From Chloroflexi bacterium UBA6077 (lineage in GTDB: Bacteria > Chloroflexota > UBA6077), in contig DIXP01000004.1 in the NCBI GenBank assembly GCA_002436065.1, forward strand, positions 29,552-93,551: 64,000 nt of DNA. Direction: 5' to 3'. Shown piece after piece: positions 34,925 through 42,699 of this stretch. The position numbers and the translations under genes were made by a program. Under the pieces are notes generated by a model that worked only from the letters and a program-made list of their open reading frames with translations, was not told the DNA's origin and made no database searches. Numbering within the stretch: position 1 is the stretch's first letter; every line of letters begins with the position of its first letter.

Positions 34925-35665
34925 TTAGTAGCTCCAGGTCTCGTGGGCAAGGGGAGCGGCGTTCAGTTCGTCGCGATGCAGCCGCCAGGATGGCAGGTGG
35001 TGGTCCATGAGGGCCGTGAAGCGGTCGTTGTGGTGCCGTTCGAGCAGGTGCATCATCTCGTGGACGGCGATGTACTCAAGGCACTGCACGGGCTTCTTGG
35101 CAAGCTCCAGGTTCAGCCAGATCCTGCCGGTCTCGGCGTTGCAGGTGCCCCACCTGGTCTTCATCCGTCTGATGCCCCAGTCGGCGACCTGAACGCCCAA
35201 CGCCGGCTGCCACTCTTCGATCAGTGACGGGATGAGGAGCCGAAGCTGCTCGCGATACCAGCGTTGCAACAGCCTCTCTCGCTGGCCGGCATCCATGCCA
35301 ACTCGAACGAGCAGCTCCAGGTGGGACCTGCTCCGCAGCACCACCTTGCTCGGGCCGTCGTGCTCCACGACGCGCAGGCGGTAGCGGCGGCCAAGGAAGT
35401 AGTGGCTCTCGCCGCTCACCATCTCGCGATGGGACTGCCGGGCTTGAGAGCCGAACTGGGCCTGCTGCCTCTTGATCCATCCGAGCTTGCCCACGACTGC
35501 GAGCCGGACCGCTTCGTCGCTCACCGCCAGCGGCGCCGCTACCCGCACTCGCCCATCGGGCGGGTAGACGCCAAGGTGCAGGTTCTTGATGGCCTTTCGC
35601 ACCACTTCGACATCCAGGCCGCTCACCGTGATCTGGCGCCCGTTACCGCCCATCTGACAACTCAC
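34925..35665 (-). CDS. DUF45 / YgjP-like zinc metallopeptidase (M48-type)
   Basis: 246 residues from GTG 35665; ATG 35653 is an alternative. The zincin motif is AVHEMMHLLERHHNDRF (HExxH with a further His). IRRMKTRWGTCNAETGRIWL, upstream, is the family signature. YgjP-like proteins are frequently encoded next to hsdR in type I restriction loci; the role is unclear. It lies 47 nt after hsdR and is the last gene of the operon. Confidence 0.85.
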   Translation of the reverse strand: MSCQMGGNGRQITVSGLDVEVVRKAIKNLHLGVYPPDGRVRVAAPLAVSDEAVRLAVVGKLGWIKRQQAQFGSQARQSHREMVSGESHYFLGRRYRLRVVEHDGPSKVVLRSRSHLELLVRVGMDAGQRERLLQRWYREQLRLLIPSLIEEWQPALGVQVADWGIRRMKTRWGTCNAETGRIWLNLELAKKPVQCLEYIAVHEMMHLLERHHNDRFTALMDHHLPSWRLHRDELNAAPLAHETWSY

Positions 35666-35712
35666 AGGGAGTGGCGGCCGGCGCGTTGGACGGAACGTTG
35701 CCGGATGGGCTC

Positions 35713-38700
35713 TCAGTACTCATGTTGGTTCTTCACCAGCTCCAGGATCTGGTTAATGAGATGTTCGTCGTTGAGGACCGCTCGGACGGCGAACTTGACC
35801 TCTCTCTCCTTCACCCTGTGGCCGCGCCATCCATCCTTCCTGGTCGAGCGCACAGCGTCATCTACTCGCCTCGCAAGCTCCTCATCCTTGCCCAGGTTGT
35901 CATAGAGGGCTCGCTTCGCGGGGCTATCCATGGAGGCAGGGTAGGAAGCCCCAGACGCCGGGTTCTTCACCTTCTTCGTCAACTCGACTATCTTCTCCAG
36001 GTATTCCTGGTAGTCCAGTGCCTCCCGCTTTCGCTGCTCGATGAGGGCGCTCAGCAGCTCCGACATCTTCTCGTAGTAGATCGGGTTGATAGGGTGCTCG
36101 TCGATGATGAGCCTGCGGACGTTGTTCTCTATGGTCTCGGCCACCGCTTCCCTGTTCTTTCGTATGCCCTCGGGCAGCGCGTCGACGGCACTCTCCCCCC
36201 GCTCGACGATGAGCTGGATCAGGGACATGTCGTCGAAGGCGGAGACGGTCTCGCTCTCCTCGGCTCGGATGTAGGTGTCTATCAGGTGGCGCATCGCGGG
36301 CTCGTACATCTTGAGGTCGATGGCGTCCCCGCTGTGCTTCTTCACCTCATCGCGCAGGCTCTCGAAGTGCTTCACCTCCGCCTTGGTCTTCTCGATCTCG
36401 GCTGGGCTGTAGCCGGCCTCCTGCATCTCGTTCGCGATGTTCGCGTAGGCTCGGATGAGCGATGCCGCCAGCTTGTAGAGGGAAAGCCGTTTGGCCTCGT
36501 TCTCCTTCAGTTGCGTCGCATCGCCTGAGTCCTTCGCCGAGAAGTAGCGGAAGTATGCCTGCTGGTCCTTCGGGGCTTCCACCGGCTCGCACAGTGCCTT
36601 GATCGCCTCCCGCGCCTCCTCCAGCCGCTCGCGTGCTTTCGCGAGCCTGTTCTCCAGCAACCCCGCCACGTCTTCCCTGTCGTAGCCGTCCAGGGCGCCC
36701 GACGTGTAGTCGTGTACCGCGCCCTCCAGGCTCTTGAACAGGTCCTGGTAGTCGACGATGTAGCCGTACTCCTTGTCCTCGCCGTCGAGGCGGTTCACCC
36801 GGCAGATGGCCTGGAAGAGGCCGTGGTCCCGCATCTGCTTGTCGATGTACAGGTAGGTGGCCGGGGGCGCGTCAAAGCCGGTGAGCAGCTTGTCCACGAC
36901 GATCAGCAGCTTCATCTGCCCCGGCTCTTCGATAAACCGTTTCTTGGCCGCCTTCTCGAACTCCTCGACCCGGTTGATGGCCTTCTCCGGGGCCTCGTTG
37001 AACCAGCCGGCCAGCATCTCCTTGTAGACGTCGTACTGCCGCAGCTTCTCCGTCAGCCCTTCGCCGCTCTCCTCGCCCTTGATGGCTGCCGGTGACGGCC
37101 TGTAGGAGGTGATGATTGCGCATTTGCCCTTCATGTTGGTCTTGTCGAAGATCTCGTAGAACTTGCACGCCTGGTAGATGCTCCCCGAAACCAGCATCGC
37201 GTTGCCGTGCCCGCTCCGCAGCCGGTCGCGCAGCTCCATGTCCATCAGGATGTCGGCGGCGATCTCTTCCAGCCTGTCCTGCGAGCTGAGCACCTTCCGC
37301 ATCGTGCCCCAGCGCTGCTTGAGCTGCGCCCTGGCCAGGTCGGTCAGCCCCTTCGTTTTCGCCTCGAACCACTGGTCGATCTTTTGCTGCGAGGTGATGT
37401 TCTGGTCGATGCTGCGCGCCTCGTAGCGCAGATCAAGGACGACGCCGTCTCTCACGGCCTCGTCGAACTTGTAGGTGTGGATGTAGGGGCCGAACTGCTC
37501 GATGCTGCGCTGCTTGTCGGACCTGAGGAGCGGCGTGCCGGTGAAGCCGACCAGCACCGCGTTGGGGAGGATCGCCTTCATGGCATCGTGCAGGTCGCCG
37601 GACTGGGTGCGGTGGCATTCGTCCACGAACAGGTAGAGGTCGCCCTTCGGCGAGAAGTCCGGAGGGATGGCCCTCTTTGCCTCCTCGATGTATGCCGCCA
37701 CGTCGGCGACCGCCTCATCATCTTCCTTGCCGTCGAACTTGTGGATCAGCGAGCAGATGAGCCAGGGCAGGCTCGCGTTGAGGGTGGCGATCAGGTCGGC
37801 GCCGCTCTTCGTGCGGTGGATCTCCTCGCCGACGCCCTTGAAGACGGTCTCTATCTGCTGGTCCAGCTCCGTCCGGTCGGTGATGATCAGCACACGGGCG
37901 TCCGCTACGTTTTCGCGGAGCCACTTGGCCAGCCACACCATGATGAGGCTCTTCCCCGACCCCTGGGTGTGCCAGATGATGCCGCCCTCCCGGCGCTTCA
38001 GGTAGGCCTGGGCGGCCTTCACGCCGAAGTACTGGTTGTGGCGACACAGCTTCTTGATGCCCGCGTCGAATACGGTGAAGTCGTGGATCAGTTCCAGGAA
38101 CCGGTTCTTGCCGCACAGACAGGCGAGGTCGCGGTCGAGCCGGTTCTCCAGCCAGTGGTCCTCTTTCCAGGCCAGGTAGTACTTCTCCGGGGTCTGGATC
38201 GCGCCGTAACGGAGGCCCTCGGTGTCGTTGCCCGCCATGACCAACTGCACCGTGGAGAAGAAGTGCTCGATGAACAGCTTCTTCTGGTTATCGAGGTTCT
38301 GGCGGATGCCCTCGGCGACCGATACAGTGGAGCGCTTCAGCTCCAGCACGCCCAAAGCGATGCCGTTGACGTAGAGCACGATGTCGGGACGCTTGGTATG
38401 GGCGATGGTGCTGGCGGCGGGAACCGTTACCTCCTCGGCTATCGCGAAGCGGTTATTCTCGGGGTGCTTCCAGTCGATCGGCCAGACGGTCTCGGTGTTG
38501 TCGCCGGTCTCGGCCTTCACCTTCACGCCGTAGCGCAGCAGCTCGTACAGGGCGCGGTTCCGGTCGTACAGGCTGTTGACCTGGTCGCCCGCCGCTTTGG
38601 CGAGGAGGTGGATCGCCCTGCCGGCAAGGGTGTCGTCGTAGCCCTGCCTTTTCAGGAAGGCACGAAGGTATCCTTCCTCGATGTTGCGGTTGTCCAGTCG

Positions 38701-38799
38701 GTCGGTCCAGTTCCCGAGGTAGTCGTAGCCGAGCGTGTCGCGGAAGAGCCGGACCACGCGAGCCTGAGTCGCCTTTTCGATCTGGCCGACGGTGCTCAT
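35713..38799 (-). CDS. hsdR: Type I restriction enzyme R subunit
   Basis: 1028 residues. N-terminal nuclease: RPDIVLYVNGIALGVLELKR with D139, E153 and K155. Translocase motor: Walker A HTQGSGKS (280-284), DECH box LFVDECHRTQSGD (near 393), motif III VGFTGTPLL, and later KLLIVVDKLLTGFDAP and HGLFQAICRVNRLDGEDKEY. It cuts unmethylated DNA after ATP-driven translocation. Separated from the rest of the operon by about 370 bp with a hairpin, so it may have its own transcript. Confidence 0.95.
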   Translation of the reverse strand: MSTVGQIEKATQARVVRLFRDTLGYDYLGNWTDRLDNRNIEEGYLRAFLKRQGYDDTLAGRAIHLLAKAAGDQVNSLYDRNRALYELLRYGVKVKAETGDNTETVWPIDWKHPENNRFAIAEEVTVPAASTIAHTKRPDIVLYVNGIALGVLELKRSTVSVAEGIRQNLDNQKKLFIEHFFSTVQLVMAGNDTEGLRYGAIQTPEKYYLAWKEDHWLENRLDRDLACLCGKNRFLELIHDFTVFDAGIKKLCRHNQYFGVKAAQAYLKRREGGIIWHTQGSGKSLIMVWLAKWLRENVADARVLIITDRTELDQQIETVFKGVGEEIHRTKSGADLIATLNASLPWLICSLIHKFDGKEDDEAVADVAAYIEEAKRAIPPDFSPKGDLYLFVDECHRTQSGDLHDAMKAILPNAVLVGFTGTPLLRSDKQRSIEQFGPYIHTYKFDEAVRDGVVLDLRYEARSIDQNITSQQKIDQWFEAKTKGLTDLARAQLKQRWGTMRKVLSSQDRLEEIAADILMDMELRDRLRSGHGNAMLVSGSIYQACKFYEIFDKTNMKGKCAIITSYRPSPAAIKGEESGEGLTEKLRQYDVYKEMLAGWFNEAPEKAINRVEEFEKAAKKRFIEEPGQMKLLIVVDKLLTGFDAPPATYLYIDKQMRDHGLFQAICRVNRLDGEDKEYGYIVDYQDLFKSLEGAVHDYTSGALDGYDREDVAGLLENRLAKARERLEEAREAIKALCEPVEAPKDQQAYFRYFSAKDSGDATQLKENEAKRLSLYKLAASLIRAYANIANEMQEAGYSPAEIEKTKAEVKHFESLRDEVKKHSGDAIDLKMYEPAMRHLIDTYIRAEESETVSAFDDMSLIQLIVERGESAVDALPEGIRKNREAVAETIENNVRRLIIDEHPINPIYYEKMSELLSALIEQRKREALDYQEYLEKIVELTKKVKNPASGASYPASMDSPAKRALYDNLGKDEELARRVDDAVRSTRKDGWRGHRVKEREVKFAVRAVLNDEHLINQILELVKNQHEY

Positions 38800-39004
38800 T
38801 TCTCATTCCTCCAGGGGGCTGCCCGATGACCGGAAGGTACCAATTTGTGACCCGGTCTGTCCGCGAAAGCCGCGTTGCTTTGGCTCGACGCGGTAGGGTG
38901 TGCGCCGGTCTCGGCCCTGAAGGGCCGGGCTAACCGCGTCAGCCTATCCATCAAGTCCCTGACAGCCTTGTGCTGTCGCGTTGACCGACACTGAAGTGAT
39001 CGGG

Positions 39005-39172
39005 CTAAGAAGACGAAGCCCCTTTGGGGCTGGCGATCCACTCCGTCCTCACGCGAACAACCTCAGCAACGATCCAACTGCTCCAATAGCACTCGGCGTA
39101 GCGTAGATGAGCCAGAGCGGCCAGGGGAGCGCGGAAGTCGCTCAAGTACCACCCGTGCCGGTGCAGGACTAC
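39005..39172 (-). pseudogene. Possible PIN-domain toxin relic
   Basis: Immediately after the HTH gene one minus frame reads LHRHGWYLSDFRAPLAALAH then LRYAECYWSSWIVAEVVRVR and TEWIA before a stop at 39005-39007. The SxxIVxEVxRV pattern is typical of the first third of PIN nucleases, but the expected N-terminal LDTN-like aspartate and everything after about 55 residues are missing. Assignment is by eye and tentative. A small hairpin (AGCCCC/GGGGCT, 39017-39031) followed by a T-rich stretch lies at its end. Confidence 0.35.
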
Positions 39173-39546
39173 GCAACATGCTCTGCCTCTGGCGGACGGC
39201 GGGTCCGCTTGGTCAGTTCGAGGATCTCCTCGTCGGTCGGGCTGCCCTCCTCGTCCATCTCCCTCAGGTTGTGGCGGATTCGGATCACCCGCTCCACGCT
39301 CTCCTCGGTGACGAGCCAGCGAGTGCCCGTATCCACTCCTGATAGGGCTCCCCGCGCAATCCAGCGCTTGACTGTCGGGATCGAGACCCGCAGACGGTCC
39401 GCGGCCTCGCCGGTGGTCAGCAACCCCCCGGAGAAGCGGCCAAGCTCGGCCACGGCATCCTTCAACGCCCGCTCCTCGACGGTTCGGCCCGATTCGGCCA
39501 TTTCCTGCCCCAGCCGCGCCAGGGTATCCAATGTCGTCTTATCCAT
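39169..39546 (-). CDS. Excisionase/MerR-like helix-turn-helix protein
   Basis: 125 residues from ATG 39546. The HTH segment LLTTGEAADRLRVSIPTVKR is followed by WIARGALSGVDTGTRWLVTE (about 45-85), the xis/MerR-like wing. The N-terminus is helical. In many genomes such proteins pair with a PIN toxin as antitoxin; the downstream frame here is decayed. It could instead regulate the restriction operon. Confidence 0.7.
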   Translation of the reverse strand: MDKTTLDTLARLGQEMAESGRTVEERALKDAVAELGRFSGGLLTTGEAADRLRVSIPTVKRWIARGALSGVDTGTRWLVTEESVERVIRIRHNLREMDEEGSPTDEEILELTKRTRRPPEAEHVA

Positions 39547-39635
39547 GTTGCGCCTCCGGTGGGAGAGATCCAAGCGCGTTCAGTTTACCATGAAACTGCA
39601 ATAGTGCATTGCAGAGGCCAGCTTCCCCATCCTCG

Positions 39636-40656
39636 TCACGGGTTGTAGAGGTGGCGGTACCAGTCGGCCCAGTCTCGAAGGGCAGCGTCGCCGACGCTCT
39701 CCGCAGAGCGGAGCAGGTCCGCGGAGGTGAAGGTCGAGAAGTTCGGGTTGTCGCCTATCAGATCCCTGTAGGCGTTCAGGGAGTTGTCCAGTGCCCGGTT
39801 CCTCGGATGGCGGACGACGGAGAGGGATGCGTGCTTGTAGCGATCGTATGGACGCTCATCATCCTGCTCCACGCTGAGGGCGAGAAGCTGGTTGCGCCAG
39901 AGCTGGTTCAAGCCCCCACGGAAAGGGCAGCCATCGAAACCGGCGTGATTGGGGAAGAAGGCCGGGTTCCTCCTGGTGATATCCCAGTACTTGAAGTTGC
40001 GCGCGTCGTGGTAGTAGCAGGGGGTGGGGTCGTTCACGAGCTCTGGGAAGCTCAGGGTGCAATCGTGGTGCGGCTTCCTGCCGCGGCTCGTGGCGGCATG
40101 GCAGGTGGTGAACTCCGGCTCTGTCAGCTTGTGCTCGATCAGCCAGAGGGAGAGGTCGCCCTTCTTGCTGAAGTAGGCGATGGCGATGTCCGCGTCGGTA
40201 CCGCTCGTCTTGCCCCTGTCGCCGAGGTTCCCGTGCGGCTGATCCCAGAACTCCAGGCGGTAGCCCCGGTCCAGTTCGGAGGTGGCCAGGCGGGCGAAGT
40301 CCGGTTTGAGCGCCCCCCAGGATCGCGTCCGCGTTGGGGTGAGCCAGCACCGGCAGGAACAGGTTGATGTTGGCGGCCTGGGAGCTAGCCATGTGGTTGA
40401 AGTACCCGTGGATGCGGAAGGGAAACTGGGCAAGGTGCCGGCGAAGCCCCGGCAGGATAGGGGGGTAGATCATCGGGAAGGCGCCGGCGTACCGCTCAGG
40501 CAGGATCGCGTCGTACTCGTTGCCGTGGGCCATGCCGGGCTCGCGGGTGATGTGCCCCCACTTCCAGTCGATGAGGTGGAGGTACATCTCCAGTTGGAAG
40601 TCGCTGAGCACGCTGGGAAGCCGGTAGCTGTTGCCGTTCCGCGTAAGCACTCTCAT
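39636..40656 (-). pseudogene. Frameshifted PD-(D/E)XK-like restriction-associated protein
   Basis: The first part reads from ATG 40656 (ATGA overlap with hsdS) to about 40320 (LFLPVLAHPNADAILG). The rest continues in another frame as ALKPDFARLATSELDRGYRL to the stop at 39636. The break lies in a run of six C (40313-40318); removing one base restores a single frame of about 340 residues. The second part contains DADIAIAYFSKKGDLSLWLI followed by EHKLTEPEF, a D...ExK nuclease-like core like that of PGN_0703-type proteins. It is either a real mutation, a slippage site or a sequencing error. Confidence 0.7.
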
Positions 40657-41837
40657 ATCAGTCGTATCCTCCCGGTCAGCAGTTCCTGCATCATGCCCTG
40701 CTTGAGGGCGCGGGTCTTATCGCGACGCTGCTCCAGCGCAGTGATTTCGGCGTCCATGTCGGAGAGGACGGTGGCGATGGCGGATTGCTCAGGGATCGGG
40801 GCAAGCAGAAACGGAATACCCTTCAGATCAGAAATCGATATGCCCTTCACCGTGCTCCCATTGCCTAGTTCGCCGATCATCCGAGTGTTGTGTTCAAGCC
40901 AATAGTAGAGATACTTGACGCTGACGTTCTGTTTGGGAAACAGCGCCTTTAGGTCCTGATTGATGGCTACGTCAACCTCGTAGATGATGGCCTTTCCGAG
41001 TGCCATTCTTGTTGACGTAATCAACGTTCCTGCGGGGATCAGATTTGAAGAGCTGTTCTTCAGGCCTTGCCGAGTTATCGCCTCTTGAGTCCAATGCGGA
41101 TTGAAGGTGGCAATGTCTTTGACTGTTGCCCACTGGATTTCGTTTCCCCAATACGCAGGGTTTGAGCGGCTCGGCGTCCCTCCGCCAACCAACTTCTCGA
41201 TGACATCACCTAGTTGGCCCTCTCTCCACTCCCCATCAAACCCTGGCAGGCGCTGCTTGCCAGTGAGGAGTTGCTGCATGGCGGCTTGCTTGAGGTCGCG
41301 CTTCTTGGCGATGAGTTGGTCCAGCGAGCGGATCAGGGAGTCCACGTCGCCGAGCGCAGCGGCGATGGCTCTCTGTTCAGATATCTCTGGCGGCCAGGCA
41401 ATTCTCACAGCATCGAGGATGCTCTGAGTAACCAGGGGCAGGTCGTTGCGGTTCCGGACATCGTTGAGCCTGACATGTTGTAGAGCCAGTGCCAGGAACT
41501 GAGGATGGGCTTCTCTTTGGAAGTGTACTGGATAGAGGGCATTGTCCGTGATCCACGCAGGCCCTTCCGAGAAGTGGACCATTCCGCATTTCTGGCCAAC
41601 ACGTCCTACGATGATGGTTGGACCTGACATGAGGGCATCACGAGTGTAGCCAGAAATGCCGTTGCCTCCAAAGACTGGCACGGGATAGTCAGACGACTGT
41701 TCATGAAGCGATGCAACGTTGATGAGTGCTCCCGAGGAGAACTTGGCAATCCTCCCCAATGGGACGACTTCCCAATCCGCCGGGATCACTCCCTCCTTGG
41801 TCTTCTTGTAGCCTGGCCTCGCATTCGCCACACTCAA
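40653..41837 (-). CDS. hsdS: Type I restriction enzyme specificity subunit
   Basis: 394 residues with two target-recognition domains, each followed by a conserved helix: ISEQRAIAAALGDVDSLIRS plus LDQLIAKKRDLKQAAMQQLL, and IPEQSAIATVLSDMDAEITA plus LEQRRDKTRALKQGMMQELL. The half-subunit N-terminus reads GVIPADWEVVPLG. It sets the methylation/restriction target. The TTG start at 41837 overlaps the KilA-N gene stop, and the stop overlaps the ATG of the nuclease-like gene. Confidence 0.95.
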   Translation of the reverse strand: MSVANARPGYKKTKEGVIPADWEVVPLGRIAKFSSGALINVASLHEQSSDYPVPVFGGNGISGYTRDALMSGPTIIVGRVGQKCGMVHFSEGPAWITDNALYPVHFQREAHPQFLALALQHVRLNDVRNRNDLPLVTQSILDAVRIAWPPEISEQRAIAAALGDVDSLIRSLDQLIAKKRDLKQAAMQQLLTGKQRLPGFDGEWREGQLGDVIEKLVGGGTPSRSNPAYWGNEIQWATVKDIATFNPHWTQEAITRQGLKNSSSNLIPAGTLITSTRMALGKAIIYEVDVAINQDLKALFPKQNVSVKYLYYWLEHNTRMIGELGNGSTVKGISISDLKGIPFLLAPIPEQSAIATVLSDMDAEITALEQRRDKTRALKQGMMQELLTGRIRLI

Positions 41838-42679
41838 TGGTCTTGCACCTCGCCACTTCCCAGCCGTTTGGTCCCGCTCTGCCCAATGAGCGACTGAAGT
41901 TGTCTGATCGCTATTTCGTTCAGTCGGGTGAGCCTCTCCGACTGCGAGAGCCCCATGCGTATGAACTCGGCATTCATCCCCTCGATATTGGCCAGCACCA
42001 GCAACTGCTCGATGCTAGCGTAGTCGCGTACATTGCCTTCTAGACTGGGGTTGGCTTCACGCCACTGCCGGGCGGTTTGACCGAAGAGGGCAACATTGAG
42101 CAGATCGGCCTCGCTGGCGTAGGCGAAGCCGGCCTGCTCTAGCGTGACCATAGCAGGGATGATGTGGGCCTTGATGGCGTCGGTGTGGATGCGGTAGTTG
42201 AGTTTGGCGAGGGTGCGGTTCAGGTTCCACTCCAGCGACAGTCGCCGGCTCTCATCCTCCTTGAGCCGCTGGAATTCCTTGATGAGGTACAGCTTAAACT
42301 CGGGGCTGAGCCAGGAACCGAACTCGAAGGCGATGTCCTTGTGGGCGTATGTACCGCCTCCGTAGCGACCGGCGCGTGACCGAATACCGACTGCTCGCGT
42401 GGCCTCGATCCACCGCCTGGGTGTCAAGTGAAAGCTGTTCAACCCGGCCTGGGATCTAAAGGTCTCGAATTCGCTACCTTTGAAGTCAGGGTTGTGAATC
42501 TGTTCCCAGATGCCCAGGAACTCAATGGTGTTGCGGTTGCGCATCCAGTTGTAGATCAGCGCGTCGTCTCCAAACCTCTTGGCCATGTCGGTGAGCGAGA
42601 TGTAGTCCTCTGGGCCGTCGGAAAGGATGGCGATGGCTGTTCCCTGTACGCTGATGGTGGATTTCTTGCCCTGGGCCAT
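41834..42679 (-). CDS. KilA-N domain protein inside the type I locus
   Basis: 281 residues from ATG 42679. The KilA-N fold occupies about 20-135: YISLTDMAKRFGDDALIYNW, NTIEFLGIWEQIHNPDFKGS, FGSWLSPEFKLYLIKEFQRL. The C-terminal half is helical (SEADLLNVALFGQTARQWRE). KilA-N is a DNA-binding domain common in phages and in mobile defence loci. It lies between hsdM and hsdS with a 4-nt overlap to hsdS, so its dose is tied to the methylase. Function in this setting is not established. Confidence 0.9.
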   Translation of the reverse strand: MAQGKKSTISVQGTAIAILSDGPEDYISLTDMAKRFGDDALIYNWMRNRNTIEFLGIWEQIHNPDFKGSEFETFRSQAGLNSFHLTPRRWIEATRAVGIRSRAGRYGGGTYAHKDIAFEFGSWLSPEFKLYLIKEFQRLKEDESRRLSLEWNLNRTLAKLNYRIHTDAIKAHIIPAMVTLEQAGFAYASEADLLNVALFGQTARQWREANPSLEGNVRDYASIEQLLVLANIEGMNAEFIRMGLSQSERLTRLNEIAIRQLQSLIGQSGTKRLGSGEVQDH

Positions 42680-42699
42680 TCTCAAATCCCTTTCTCGCT

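Noticed and set aside
37207..38829. 540-codon plus-strand frame opposite hsdR
   Set aside because: Antisense shadow of hsdR; no domain.
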